From NCBI RefSeq assembly GCF_051014685.1, contig NC_135054.1, forward strand, positions 10,234,001 to 10,298,000: 64,000 nt of DNA. Reading direction: 5' to 3'. Numbering within the stretch: position 1 is the first letter of the stretch; every line of letters begins with the position of its first letter. Shown here piece by piece: positions 1-12,179 of the stretch. This DNA comes from Ptiloglossa arizonensis. Lineage: Eukaryota > Arthropoda > Insecta > Hymenoptera > Colletidae. Both the position numbers and the translations under genes were made by a program. Below the pieces are notes generated by a model. The model saw nothing but the letters and a program-made list of their open reading frames with translations, ran no database searches and was not told the DNA's origin.

Positions 1-20
1 TCCAATTTTGGACGAAACTT

Positions 21-340
21 CCGTATTTATCGTTGTTCGTCAGGGAATACGGGTTTGATTGAAATCGATGATCAATATTTCGGAATGATTTAGTTAGTAT
101 TGTGATAGTTTGAGTGAATATAATTCGGGAAGTAATATTGATGTATTTTCAAGGAAAGTTATTTTTGACGCGTTCAATTTCTGTATTTATCGTTGTTTAT
201 TAGAGAATATGGGTTTGATTGAAATCGACGATCAACATTTCGGAATGATTTAGTTAGTATTGTGATAGTTTGAGTGAAGATAATTCGGGAAATAATATTG
301 ATGTATTTTCAAGGAAAGTTATTTTTAAAGCGTTAACATT
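21..340. repeat. Tandem duplication, 160-bp unit, two copies at the window edge
   Basis: Positions 21-180 and 181-340 are near-identical. The block ggaatgatttagttagtatt and its continuation through tttgagtgaa match at exactly 160 bp spacing. The first 20 bases of the window resemble the end of another unit (gacg...ctt before the repeat start), so the array probably continues to the left. No unit carries an open frame. Confidence 0.92.
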
Positions 341-3300
341 CGTGTCGTTAACCCTGTGGCTCGTAATTTTTCATTCTTCGAGAGCGAAATATGATTTTTG
401 AAACGTGAATATGCTAGTATATGAAGTATTTATGACTAAAATGAATGTATAGAAAAATTAATCACGACGAAATATACACAAGTGTCCAAATTAATCGAAT
501 TATATCAATATTATCAAATCAGACATGTATATAGAACTTTTTAGTGTCCGAGTATCTTATTTTCGGAAGAATTTTTATTCTTCGATAATTACGTTCTGTT
601 ATCAATTAATAACAGTATCATGAGCGAAGTGGAAGCTTTCAAGAATAAGAATTGAACGTGTCACTTTTTATTTATTTTAAGGAATCGATGCTCGAAGTAT
701 GACATTTGATATAATAGATAGAAATGTATAGACGATTAAATTTTCCATCTTCTTTTTACTTACATTACTGTCATTCTCAGAGTCTTGCGCGTACAATGAA
801 TCTTTTTCCTCAACATCACAATGTCTATAATTATTTATCATCGTATTTTAAAATACAAAAAATAGAAAACTACGTATACCGTAAACGAGGTTTACGTATT
901 ACATTCCAATAGAAAATCGAACATCGTATTTGATGTAATGTTACATGCACAAAACAGAAAACTGATATTGCGGAAGGAGTATCGGGAGCGAAGAATCTGA
1001 GATAACGTTTGTCTTGTTGAAGAGATTCGTCTCGAATCATCGGTTTCGGAGAACTTGTGAAGTTGGATAGTTACAAACCGAGCAAAGTTGAGGCGATTCA
1101 AAGATCGGGTCGGATAATAGGAAAAACTCGCCCTGTTATCCGGTATAAAAACGTGGAGCCTCGGTTCGGACTGAGAAAAATAGCGAGTTGGAAATAGGAT
1201 TTTCTCGATACGCTCCGTCCACGGTAACCCAATTTGTGCCGTGATAGCTCCTTGACCTTCGATATCCCGATTGGATATCCGTCTCTAGTTTCACGAACCC
1301 CGATGACTTCATTGCTTTCATTGTAGCACTAACTTCGTTTGGGAAACCTACTTTATTGCGAGGAACTAAACCCGCTATGGGGAACGATAATAAATTGGAA
1401 CTACGAAGATTGTGTTCGCCACCGAATTCGGTTTAGATAAGTAGTTTTCATTCGGAGGAAACATTTTTCTAGAAATATTATCGTCGAGAATCGCGAACTT
1501 GTTGACCTGTTACTTGTTCTTGGATGACAATTTGTTGTAAATCGCGTTATTGTCTTGTTCCATAAGAGAAACTATTAGTGTGTTTATTCAATTTTTATAC
1601 AACTTGACACGCAGATATTTCACTGAAGTATATTAGACATCTTTCTTTTCTTATTTAAATTTACAATCCTGAGAGATTAAAATTAAAAATTTTAGTCGAA
1701 TCACGCTATTCTATATAGTTTTAAAGAGAAATATTGATTCAAAATCTTCACGATCTTCTTCTAGGTTATCATCGATGTCAAATAATTTCAATTTGACAAA
1801 TGGTATAGATTGACAGAATAATTGAGGAAGAAGATAGATAAAGAGTGATCAGATACCGACTATAATTATTAGAAAAATAAAATTGCTCATTGTTTTGAAA
1901 AATAATATAAACCGTTCTTTAATAAATTATTGATCAGTTTTCACTCCTTGATCGTATCAATCGATAAAAGATATACTCGTTTAATATTTTTCAATCGTAT
2001 ATCTGTGTGCCAAGTTCCACAAACATTGAAAGTTTAATCGCTTGGGTCATACTCCTTGTTAGTCCAAATTGTTCTCAATAGTTTCGTCGTGTTCTAATAT
2101 TTCACTATTTCTAATATTTTTGTGTAAAAGTCGATTTCACTGTACCTTGTTGTATATCGTTTCTTTTGAATTGTTGCAAGAATTGAATTCGGTATTTTCA
2201 TTCTCGTAATGTTACAGACCATAGTATAATAATTTTCCGAGATCACGAGATCGTAAAACTTGATGAGCGGTAAGGTACGTCGTGGATGAAAGTGTGACAC
2301 TTTTACTGGAGCAAGTTTCGCGAAACTCAATTCTACTTATACGAATTTCGAGTTCCTTGGAGTCTGTTGCGTACAGCTGTCACTGCTTCGCTACGCGATC
2401 CCTGTTCGGTGTTCCCGAAGCAAGTAAAATTAAGGCGCACTGTATGACCAAGTTTGTCCTCCAAGTTGCGTAATGCATCTCACATTACGCTTGTAATGAA
2501 AACTTTCCACGTTACATTTTAAATACTTCGATTAGTTTACAATCGTACAATAAATAATAAATTCAAATTCTGTTTCTTCTTCGGATAAATCAGTGCATTG
2601 TCGCTCAAGAATTATTGAAACATTAAAGCTTAACGAAAGAAATTTTGCGAAGATGCTACGCGAAAATTGTTTAAACGTACAAAGTAGCACGAAATATCTT
2701 CTTATAGTTACATTTGTAACGAAACGTGTTCCATTTAAGGAATTAGCGGAGCTCATCGTCGAATGATTGTTTTTAACCGATTTACTGTGTAGTACTGGCT
2801 GTCTGATCATAGACCGACCTTGTCTACTTCGCAGTACTGTAGAATTTATCTACTTGGATCGATGATTCTCTATTTCCAAACTCCAAATATAGTAGAAGCT
2901 CCGTTACATGTATCAATAGTAAGAGAAATCTATTCTGGTACGAAATACTTGTTTATTGTACGTAAAGGAACAAATAATACAAAGGAACGAATTGTTTTTA
3001 TTTCAGATATCTATGTAAATAATTCCTTCGTCCGATGCTACGAATGCTTCAGAGATTATTCATGAAAACATTTTTGATGTCGGAAACTTCAGTCTTCTTT
3101 ATACTATAGCATTGTTGCTACTGTCCTGGTAATTTTTAATTTATGAATTGTTTGGGGTTTTGATTATGGCATTAGCCCCACATGCTCTGATAATATTATT
3201 AGGGATAAACGCATACGTTGGTACTTTCATCCTGAATTGCGACGATAGGATTTAGATTTAATTCTAAAATAGATGTCCAACGGTTTGTCAAATTTCGATT

Positions 3301-3907
3301 GTTTTTTCATTACGAATAAATAACATATTTTCTTATCTCTGTCCTATAAATAGCGTATTTGATATTCTTTAAATTTCAGTTAGAAATAACAGATCTGTAT
3401 AAAAGAACAGGAACTTAACATAAAGATTAACCGTTGTAGACGAATTGTTCAATAGGAGTCAGGGATATGTTACAGGAATATTCGATGTTCGTATAATTGA
3501 AAGTTCGAGTATTAACGTGGAGTAGACGAGTAATGGGTTTCGAATAAAAAAGTAACTATAGATTTATTTTCTTTTCGATAACGCAGATTCTTTCAAAATA
3601 CAGATAGAAATTTACATTGATCCGTAGTTTACACTTCCAAAACGCGAATTAAAATCAACCAAAGTCCTCGAACAACAAACGGTGAAGTAATTTACATGAC
3701 TTTCTAAAATTTTCACTAAACAGACAGAAATACAAAACTTTTTAACACAGGTTGCGACAAAATTAAGTTTCAATTGTTAAAGACCTAAATTCGGTAAGTA
3801 ATTTCAACGAGAATTTCTCAAATTGACAACTGTATTTACAACTGTGCCTGTATCACCAGACAACAATACACTCGAAGAAATAATACAAAATTCAATGATC
3901 ACGATAA
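341..3907. other. AT-rich intronic DNA, no gene seen
   Basis: Stops are dense in all frames. The only features I note are a CAGCTGTCAC core at 2374-2383 and a tttttatttcag acceptor-like site near 3003 followed by a short open stretch to 3065 that I do not trust as an exon. Confidence 0.6.
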
Positions 3908-3909
3908 TA

Positions 3910-4040
3910 TTGGGTCGTTCGGAAAGTCATTTCGTCTTTTTTCCTGAAAACGAAACACAATTTTTTTAGAGTGTATAAACATTTGATTAAATTACACATT
4001 CTCCATTACGAAAAACGAAACGACTTTCCAACCAAACTGA
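3910..4040. mobile_element. Mariner-type MITE, 131 bp, with TA target-site duplication
   Basis: The left end reads TTGGGTCGTTCGGAAAGTCA and the reverse complement of the right end reads TCAGTTTGGTTGGAAAGTCG, sharing GGAAAGTCRTTTCGT in the next positions. The element is flanked by TA at 3908-3909 and 4041-4042, as expected for the Tc1/mariner superfamily. The interior is AT-rich and non-coding. Read in reverse it contains atggagaat, perhaps left from the start of a parental transposase gene (inference). A second family member in the opposite orientation is at 49951-50073. Confidence 0.82.
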
Positions 4041-4149
4041 TACCTTTCGTCGAGTTCGATCCAAAGTAAGATCTAACTAAAAAAGATCTTCCAAAAACAT
4101 GTTTTATTTCGTCGAAGAAATTATACGGAAACAAGTGATCGATTTTCGT

Positions 4150-6400
4150 CGAGATTCACCGCGAGAATGACTCGAGTTTAATTAACGAGAATTTCGCCTC
4201 GAAACGCAACGAACAGTTTTCGCTGCGGATCGGGGGATCTTTCACGTGATCCTGTGCAATCTTCTCGGTTGGTAATCGCAATTCCAGCGATCGTGGAAGT
4301 TCGAGACGCTCTTCATCGAGCCAGCTACGAAATAAAATTAACCTGGGAGTTCTCGCGCGGGTAGACAACACTCGATATAATTCTGGATGCCCACTTGACC
4401 CGCGCAATCTGCGCCGTACAGCTGTCACCGTTGCCGGAATGAATGGGGCCCGGTGTTTGGCTGTGGTAGCCGTCTTATCTGGCGAATCAAAGCCCCTTTT
4501 AATTCCTCCAGTGGCGCTCAAGTTCGGGGCAAAGTTCCGCGCAGCCGCATTGTGCAATGGCGCATTTATTGTCTTGGCGCTTTATCGAGGAAGCACCTGA
4601 AAGTAAGCTGTTTATCGGCAGCTCCCAGACACCGTTGTCCTCGGCGGCGTTAGTTTCCGCGGGGTTTCGAGCTTCCTGTCCGGGATTCAAAGAGAGTCCG
4701 GTGTCTCGTCGTACGATTGGACGCCACTACGGTCCGAGACTGAGCCTCGACCTCCTGATAATGCCGCGACAAAGTGTCGCGTTAAATTGTTTCGAATTAG
4801 TAGCTCGTTGCTTGCTTCGGGGCTCGTCGATAACGCGCTGCTCTGTCCGTGAATGTACAGTCAGCCCCGCAAGTCTCTACACGTTCGATCATGAACCGTT
4901 TCGATCATCGTACGGGTAAACACGACGGGAGTATGTTTGTAAACGTATCCGTGCTTTGTAGTTTTAAGAACGCAAGCCATCGTTTACGAAGTAGTCCCCT
5001 GGAGCAACGATACGGTCGACATTGAACTTTTCTTTAGGTAAAATTCTCTACAATTCTTCATTCCGATGCAGAGTGCTCGAAACACTTTTTAACGTTAACT
5101 ATGGTCGGTGATCTCGGTTTTCCTCGGACTATACGTCGACGAAGACTTTTCTTTCCGTATCCCGAAGGAATGCTGGAAGTTTTCATCTTTCGAAGAGCAA
5201 ACTTGGTCGGTAATGGTCTTTCGAATGTTTACGATTGGATTAAAATGACGATTATAACACGATTTTCAATTATGGAGAATAAAACGAAGGTACACCGACT
5301 GAGATCTAGGGAACAAAGAGGCCGGGGTACAGCTACAATTTTCTTCACAGCTGACGATATTGGTTGACGGAGATTGGATTGTGCGCGGATGCATTGTCAC
5401 GGTGCAACAATCGCGTTGAGATACTGTTTTTTTTGTTACTCGAAGCAATGCTGAAAGTTTTCGACCGTTTATATGTACGATAAGTTTTGTACTTCCTATT
5501 TTGATTCAAGTAAACCAGATTCTTCCGGGCGAGGTTCTCCGTAGATGGTCGTCGATGAAAATGATCGATTAACGTATCTATATTTTTTTTTAATATCTTT
5601 TCTGTTTTTCGTACTTGGTTTCATTACTTTTCTATGGAATTACACAGATATTTTTTTTTCGGTAGTTCACGGTTTGCAATAATATTAGTTATTCCTGTTA
5701 TTTTCCCTGAAATACCTTAGTGAGATGATATCTATGATAATATTATCGTTTGGTTACTGTTGCCTTTGCATAGATTTCTCCAATTATATTCACAATTTTG
5801 ATCTGCTTTTGATTATCTAACGTTACTCCGATTACCCTTTATAAATTGCTACGCATTATAATTTTATTCAGTTTTTTCATTCCACGATTTCAAATACCTT
5901 CAGATTCGACAAGAAATGGATTGTTACCACAATAGCGATACAATAAGTAGAGAACCAAGTGCCGAAGTTTCTTCACGAAGTTTACTTAATCGCACAGCTT
6001 TTCGTATTTAACGATTTACAAAAGGAAGTTTAACTGTTTACGAACATACATTAAAACATTGACTCAGTATCAATTGGAATCGCAATGGAAGCTTTGGAGA
6101 AAACTTGTACGAAATAGAACTGTATATTTTGTTTATACATTGTATTAAATATTAATCCTTCGTGAACATACGATCTTCGAGAAACGATCGATCTTTGGCG
6201 ATTGAATTGCTAGTAGATAAAATCGAGTTTGTAGAATTTCTCGAAATTTATAAAAAATTGAACGCATCTTTCGGAACGCTGAATAGTTAAAGAACAGATC
6301 GATTTTAATATTAAAATCACCGATAGATTACTAAAATATGCTATGTAACTTAAAATAAATATCTTTGTAAAAGAAACCGATCGTTTCGATCGGTTGGTAA
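4150..6400. other. GC-richer island (4150-4920) then AT-rich DNA, no gene seen
   Basis: The island is CpG-rich and open in several frames on both strands, as expected by chance at this composition. It contains duplicated element A (4389-4440). From 4920 to 6400 I see only AT-rich sequence with short T runs. Confidence 0.5.
4389..4440. repeat. Duplicated GC-rich element A containing E-box CAGCTG
   Basis: The segment starts gcccacttgacccgcgcaat, continues ctgcgccgtacagctgtcac and matches 7013-7068 over about 50 bp at roughly four identical bases in five, with the CAGCTGTCACCG core intact. A shorter related core occurs at 2374-2383. No coding frame is implied. It may be a duplicated regulatory element or a piece of an old repeat. 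Confidence 0.6.
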
Positions 6401-7012
6401 ATCTAGTATTAACAAGACTCGCGCGCTTCCAGGCAAGCTATTAAATTACCATCTGCGAAGAGTTAAAAATGGAGAATGTGGAACCGTAGATTTTCAAGCG
6501 GCTCGTCGAGCAAATTTCTCCGTACGGGGGAATAAAAAATGCTGAAAGGCGATAATGTACTTTTACGTTCACGGCACGTAATGTGTCGATAATCGAATAA
6601 TTGCAAATCAAAAACAGCTTTCGCTATTCAGACACGGTGAATTGAATCGCGCGATGGTCCGTTCGTCGTTCCGGAGCGAAACGTTCGACGGATCGTTCGT
6701 TCGTTCCCTTGTTTTTTTCCCGCCGCCTCTGTATTTTTCCTTTTAATTCGATTTCGAGCCCTCCTCGTTAGCTGGGTCGAGTAAAAAGCGCAGGATATGC
6801 AGATGTCCGTGGTAAAAATGACGCAAACGGCCGCGACAAGAAATATCAAGTTACTCGACCCCCGGGTTTTTCGCCCTGTCCCCGCGAAAATTCGTACAAA
6901 CAGTATCACGTCAAACGTTACGAATTATTGCGTTTTACAATTCGGAAGCGAAATGCGGCCGACCCCGATACGCGTGTGCACGGTTTAATACGATTTTCGA
7001 GTCCTCGTTGTT

Positions 7013-7068
7013 GGCCCACTCGATTCGTGCAATCTGCTCCGCGCAGCTGTCACCGTGGTCCGGCATTC
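7013..7068. repeat. Duplicated GC-rich element B containing E-box CAGCTG
   Basis: The segment starts gcccactcgattcgtgcaat, continues ctgctccgcgcagctgtcac and ends cgtggtccggc. It is collinear with element A 2.6 kb upstream, and flanks on both sides are unrelated, so only this core was duplicated or conserved. Confidence 0.6.
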
Positions 7069-7375
7069 CGCAATGGAGACTCGCTCTGTCTGACAAGTCA
7101 GACCTTCTCCAATTTCACGTTTCCCTTGACTCGAACCATTCGCAATAAGGACACGAGGCCTTTCTTCTCGTTCTCTTCCCCCGTGCTGCACAAAACAGTC
7201 GTCGGAGAGATTGCGAATTGTCGTTGCGGTAAAGGGAGCTCGAAAGTTTTCCAGAAGTTGTCGATGCTGGAGAAAGAGAGCTGGACTCGAAGGACGCCCA
7301 GCGAGCCTCCATTCTTGTTCTCTCGTTGGTGTAAAGAAGATATAATTTATACCTTTGCGGAGAGGCGAAGGAATA

Positions 7376-7425
7376 TTTTTCCTTCTTTGTTCCTTTTTTC
7401 TTTTCTTTTTTCTTTTTTTTTATTT
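7376..7425. repeat. T-rich pyrimidine tract
   Basis: A nearly pure T/C stretch of about 50 bases, with long T runs, lies at the end of a GC-richer island. It is not followed by a convincing AG acceptor, so it is listed as low-complexity sequence only. Confidence 0.7.
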
Positions 7426-8650
7426 TCTTACGGAACTACGCGAGGACGACGATCTTCTGGATTGTCTCCTTCGGTTTCTTATATCGTGAGACCACCGCGA
7501 TCAATCCGCGGGGAAGAGATCTGCGTGAATGTTTCTACTGAAATTGGTATCGATCGTTGACGAGTGATTATATTTTTAGAAATTGGGGAAGTATTTTGAA
7601 CCGTTTTTCTTATCATTCTCTGGTCCATCGAAATGGTATTTTGGTTATTAGTCTTTCTTCCGCGTAAAGTCTTTTAAAATCGGTTCGATTCACCGTTTAA
7701 ATTTGCGGTTGGAGAAGATCATGGGATTCAAAGTCTCGTATCGGTGAATGTTGTAGAGTATCGTTTATCAAGTGCCGCACTTAATATTCAAATTTCCAAT
7801 TCATTCGAATAAAACGTAGAAAGAGGAGATAGGAAGTTGGTGAAACAATCGCTATTTCTTTCGTAAAATATTTTCGACACGTACAATTGTACTTTTGATT
7901 ACAAAATCTCCCAAATCGTTTCACTTTTCTCTGTCTCTTTTCCATTCATTCCAATGGATTAAGTTATTTCAGACGTGCACATAATTCCAATGTATCAAAA
8001 ATTCCTTCAATTTCGAGGATATTTGTCTCCAATTTCAAACAGTCTAACTAGTGTCTATTATTAGATCCCATTTTTTCGAAGAATCAACCGTTAGAAATCG
8101 ATTCTCGATCTCTAATATTTACGAGTCGGAAATTATTATTCAATCTCGAAAGATTACGAGTTAGAAAATGACGAGGAAGTCTCGTTTGAAAACAAAATCA
8201 CGCGACCACGATCGATTCTGAAGATCTTCCCGATCTCTCGAATTCGAATATTCACGAGTCGGAAGTCGATCCTCCATTTCGAAGAGACACGAGTTAGAAA
8301 TAAATTTTCGATCGCCGATAACGAATAGACGTAAATCAATTCCCAATGTCGAAGACGAGAACGAGAAGTGTAACGCTCGATCTCTGTTCCACTCTGCGAT
8401 AAATAATACTTATCGTCCTGCGGCGCTCTGCGCGGCAATAACCATTCGTTCGACAACAAAAATTTTAATAGCTCCGCGTACGAGTTACGGGAACGATCGA
8501 ATTAAAACTCAACCGGACAAATTTCGAGTAACTCGAAAATTCGAAACGCCGTGTCGCAATATTCCAGGCCTCCGGGTCTCCAGCCATCGCGCGTTTTTCG
8601 TCTGAAATTTCTACCAATATTTTCTCGTTTTTTTTTCTTCCCTTCCCTTC

Positions 8651-8676
8651 TTTTTTTTTTTTTTTTTTTTTTTTTT
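8651..8676. repeat. Homopolymer T run of 26
   Basis: An uninterrupted T run follows a C/T-rich lead (8627-8650). It accounts for the long antisense frame of Lys repeats here, which is not a gene. It could be a simple repeat or the reverse-strand tail of an old retroposed sequence; no retroposon body was recognised. Confidence 0.9.
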
Positions 8677-8689
8677 ATTTTACATCGGC

Positions 8690-9030
8690 TACCACATGGC
8701 ACCCGGGTCATCGATTTCGTGGGCAGTCTGCGTAGCAAGTTGGCAGATACGTTCATTTTAACGCAGGAACCGCCTGTAATCTGTGTACCCGTAATAACTT
8801 TTGCGTGGTTAGCAGCTGACCATGCATGGAATTCATTATGCCGAAACAAATATGTAAATCTCCATATATTCCTGCCACGGTTATACATATATGACTGCGA
8901 GTATACGCGGCCTGGATGCAGATATATTTCGTACGGAACGTGTCCACCCCCGAAACGGACAGTGACGGTTAAAAAAAACTTATCTAGCCACGCCAGTTGC
9001 GTCAGACATGTTAATAATGTCAAGGGTTGA
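8690..9030. other. Balanced-composition block, possible conserved noncoding element
   Basis: This block right after the T run has balanced base composition and words such as ggttagcagctgaccatgca that look unlike the flanks. Both strands are open for over 150 codons only because the poly-T/poly-A codons extend the frames. No splice-flanked exon is apparent. Regulatory function is a guess. Confidence 0.3.
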
Positions 9031-11610
9031 AAATGTCGGGCACTTTATGCTCCTCCTTGCACGCTGGACGAGATATTATTTTACTGTAACTTTACCCGTA
9101 TTGTAGCAATAACTTTCCACGCGCTGCACGTCCTTCGTTAACAAAGTGAATGTTGAAGTATATTGTGGAATTGTACCGTGCAATGTTCGGCGCATCGTCT
9201 ATGGACATTGATCGTTTCTCTCCATAGACTCGATAACTGTTACAATCGGTGTACCGATGTATCTTTACCGATACACGTTACGGATAAACTGTAAGGTGTA
9301 TTCGAGTTTCCGAGAACGAGAATTGTGTAAATTGATTTTGTATTATTCGTAAAATTGAATGTTTGTAACGCGGTGTTTAATACAAGGAACAGGAATATGG
9401 AGAGATTTTAATTCCTCCAAGTCTATCGATTTTACATCAGTTTTAACTCAAAGTTTGTATTTTAATTGTGTGCCTGCAGAGGAAAATTGTCGGGTGATTT
9501 ACATAATCTGTTACTTGTTGTATAGATAAAAACGTAAAATGTGTAACCAAGCTTAAACGAAAGTACATTTTACATTGTGCATTTTATTTTACTTCTCTTT
9601 CTTATATAGCTTACGGACGAACATTAATGTTGATTAATTAAATCTTCAAAAAAAAGTTTTATATCGTACGTTCAATTTTTCGTAAAATACTCAGCCGTGA
9701 TAAAACAAACATTCTGTTCGATCTCGCGTCAGGACTTTTCTTTACGAGGATAACCAATGTAAAGAGTTTTTATTTCATAAATGAAGTACAATTTTTTACT
9801 AAATTCATTCTATTCGTGTATTTTACGCTATTGGATAAAGAATTTAAATTTGTAACACTTAGAGTATCAGTTTAGGTAATATGGGCTTCCATATGTCAAG
9901 CTTTATCGTAAGAATTTTTCCACAAGAAGCATTTTTATAATTCCGTTGTTGGTTGGTAAAATGTATCAATGCAGGATACCGAATACGTAAAACATTAAAC
10001 AATATAGGAAGACAGTTGTATGAAAAATGTATATCGCAATATGTGGGAAATAACATATTTTTATTTATGCAATAAAAGTGTATTAAACGAATACGATGAC
10101 GGTCTGTGATAAATTTAAAATAGACGGTGTTGCTATAAATTGCTCGCGGACGAGAACTTTATTCTGAAAAATAAACATTTTACTCGACAGGGATAATACC
10201 ATTAAAACAAAAATGTTCTGTTTACCGATGAAATCACGAAACAAGTTATCCAAATACGGCAGAATTATAAATACACATTTTCGAATAAAAATGAAAGACG
10301 TGTCTTTCTATTAGATAGTTTACGAGTACTAACGATAAATAAATTTATTTACGTTTCGAGCGAAATGTTGAAATGTACGATATCGATATAATTAGTAGAA
10401 ACCAGATGTACATTACAAAATCGTCAAGAAATGTTCACCACTGATATTAATCTACAAAATGTCCAATTTGATGCAAAAAAATCAATCTCGTAACTCGTCA
10501 AGCTTTTCACCAATTTATATAAAAGGAAACTTCAACTATTTCCATGATTTTACGTACAAACAGTACTTTGGTAATTCCGATAAAAATATCCAACTGAAGC
10601 ATGTATTGAAATTGCCTTTTCAAAAGTATGAATGAAAAATAATCGTCGTCGCGTTTATTCGTAACGTTTTATGCGGAAATAATGTACATTTAATAGTGGA
10701 CGTAATATCTGATTTTTTACGGACTTTGAAAAAAGACGTTAATTAATTCATAAATGTTTGAAAGTATTTCTTTGCAGAAACTTGTGTGTATCGTAATTTA
10801 AAAGTTACAATGAATACTATTATATATATATGAAACGAAAGTTCGTAACTATAAACTTCGCAGTTCTACTTACAAATATTTAACACTCGAATTTGGAAAA
10901 AAAAGATAATAATTATTCTATCTTCTGGAAGAAGTTAGTCACCACAAATATCAGTTGCATTTTAAGAAATCGTATTTTAAATAAAGAGCATATTTCTTCG
11001 CATCGAAGTTAACGCAACATTCCTTGTCAAGTGAGAGTAAAATTTCTTTCTTAATAAGAAATCAAAATTCGTCAAATTCTTATCCAAATAGTTCAATGTT
11101 TCACATTTCTGTCGAAATACTCGAGCATTCCGTCGGCGTTATCGTTTCTGTAAGGTTTGGGTTCCGAATTCTTGAAACATTGCAATTCATGACATGACAC
11201 GAATAATTCATTTGTCCTACACATTCAAATCTTGTTCTACTAACAATTCATACAATGTGCATTGCTTCTATTAATAATTTGTATGCTGTAATTTTGCGAT
11301 CGATTAATACATTCTTCCATACCTATGTTGAAACCGGATAAAAATATGTAACGTAATTATACAATAATTGTTACATATTTAGCGATTTTTTCAAATACTT
11401 AAGCGACCTATAATTTTCTTGTTGTACAATAATAATGCACCCGTATCCAACGTAACGTTATCTCGTACATGTTTTCAATCGTAAAAATTATTCGAAGGGA
11501 ATAAAACATTTTTACAGTAATTCTCAGAATTACATTTCAATGAAATAATTCATTCCGATATTTCCGAAGTGTTCCACGAAAATAGTTAAAAAAATCCCAA
11601 TTGCAAAAGA
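9031..11610. other. AT-rich intronic DNA, nothing recognised
   Basis: No repeat, RNA gene or exon-like segment stands out before the GC-richer approach to the RRM exon at 11962. Confidence 0.6.
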
Positions 11611-11961
11611 CAACATGTCACGTACCTATGAAACACATTACCCTCCCGCGATACGAATCGATAGCGCGGACTATTATCGATGTGAAAATCTGTTTATTTC
11701 TCGACGAATTGAAAATCGATCGAAAGAAAGGCAAATCTTCCGCATCCTCGTTTCCCTAATCGCGATTCCGTTCCGTTGGTCGTCCAACGCGAACGATGAC
11801 GTACCCTCTACAGACTTCTCTCCCTCATCAAAATTCATGGAAACAATTTTAATTAAAGATTTCTCCCGTCATCTTTCCCGGTATTTTCGTTCCGCTCCAT
11901 TCGCGTACACCGAAGAAAGAACGGGACCGTTTTGGAACGTCACGATCGTTTGTTGTTTCAG

Positions 11962-12069
11962 GAATATCCATGCACAAAGGCTATGCATTCGTGCAATTCA
12001 CAAATCCCTTTGATGCTCGCAGCGCCTGCCTCGGCGAAGACGGCCGCACCGTTCTTAGCCAGATACTCG
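11962..12069 (+). CDS. Internal exon encoding the RNP1 half of an hnRNP C/RALY-type RRM
   Basis: The exon is 108 bp: 2 nt finishing a Gly codon, 35 codons, and 1 nt of a split codon. The acceptor is a T-rich tract ending in tttcag (AG at 11960-11961) and the donor is gtaagt at 12070. The product runs ISMHKGYAFVQFTNP, then an FDARSAC helix, then GEDGRTVLSQIL. KGYAFVQF is the RNP1 motif on the third RRM strand, and HKGYAFVQ followed by a GEDGR turn is characteristic of the hnRNP C / RALY family, which binds U-rich pre-mRNA in the nucleus. The split final codon (G + 2 nt) fits the family's expected Asp at the start of the last RRM strand. The rest of the RRM is not visible in the window, so both flanking introns are very long. 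Other RRM families are less likely because of the GEDGR turn and the short His-Lys entry into RNP1. Family assignment is from memory of related proteins, not from a search. Confidence 0.92.
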
Positions 12070-12179
12070 GTAAGTAATTTCACTTCCCGAAACATTAATA
12101 ACTCACTCCGCTGCTCCGCATGCTGCTGATTTAAACATTAATTGTTCCTTCGTTTGACAGCCTCTTTTACGTGGCGTGC

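Larger units (their letters stand above)
6400..8650. other. GC-richer island (6400-7560) then AT-rich DNA, no gene seen
   Basis: A 210-codon open stretch at 6928-7560 crosses duplicated element B and a long T/C tract, and its product is a low-complexity Phe/Ser/Arg string. I read it as composition-driven, not a gene. Nothing supported from 7560 to 8650. Confidence 0.5.
1..11961 (+). other. Upstream intron of the RALY-like gene (at least 11.96 kb, 5' end outside window)
   Basis: Everything before the acceptor at 11960-11961 is treated as intron. I looked for an exon encoding the N-terminal RRM half (a VFVGNLNT-like RNP2 strand) and found none on the + strand. The intron holds a 160-bp tandem duplication at its left edge, one mariner MITE, two GC-richer islands with a shared ~50-bp element, and a long T run. 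An unrelated nested gene cannot be excluded but is not visible. Confidence 0.7.

Noticed and set aside
3003..3065. tttttatttcag followed by a short open stretch to a stop
   Set aside because: Only 19 codons, AT-rich, no partner exon; acceptor-like sites of this quality are expected many times in AT-rich DNA.
3735..3795. Possible micro-exon between cacag and gtaagtaat
   Set aside because: All three frames contain a stop, and the acceptor is weak.
4156..4919. Several open frames of 60-133 codons on both strands
   Set aside because: The GC-rich, CpG-rich composition lowers stop frequency in all frames; products are Arg/Ser-rich with no motif.
6928..7560. Longest open frame (210 codons) in the window
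   Set aside because: The product is a low-complexity Phe/Ser/Arg string produced by GC-rich sequence and a T/C tract; no domain, no splice context, and overlapping antisense frames are also open.
8502..9030. Overlapping 159- and 173-codon frames on opposite strands
   Set aside because: Both are carried open by the homopolymer (Phe or Lys codons); neither has a recognisable motif.
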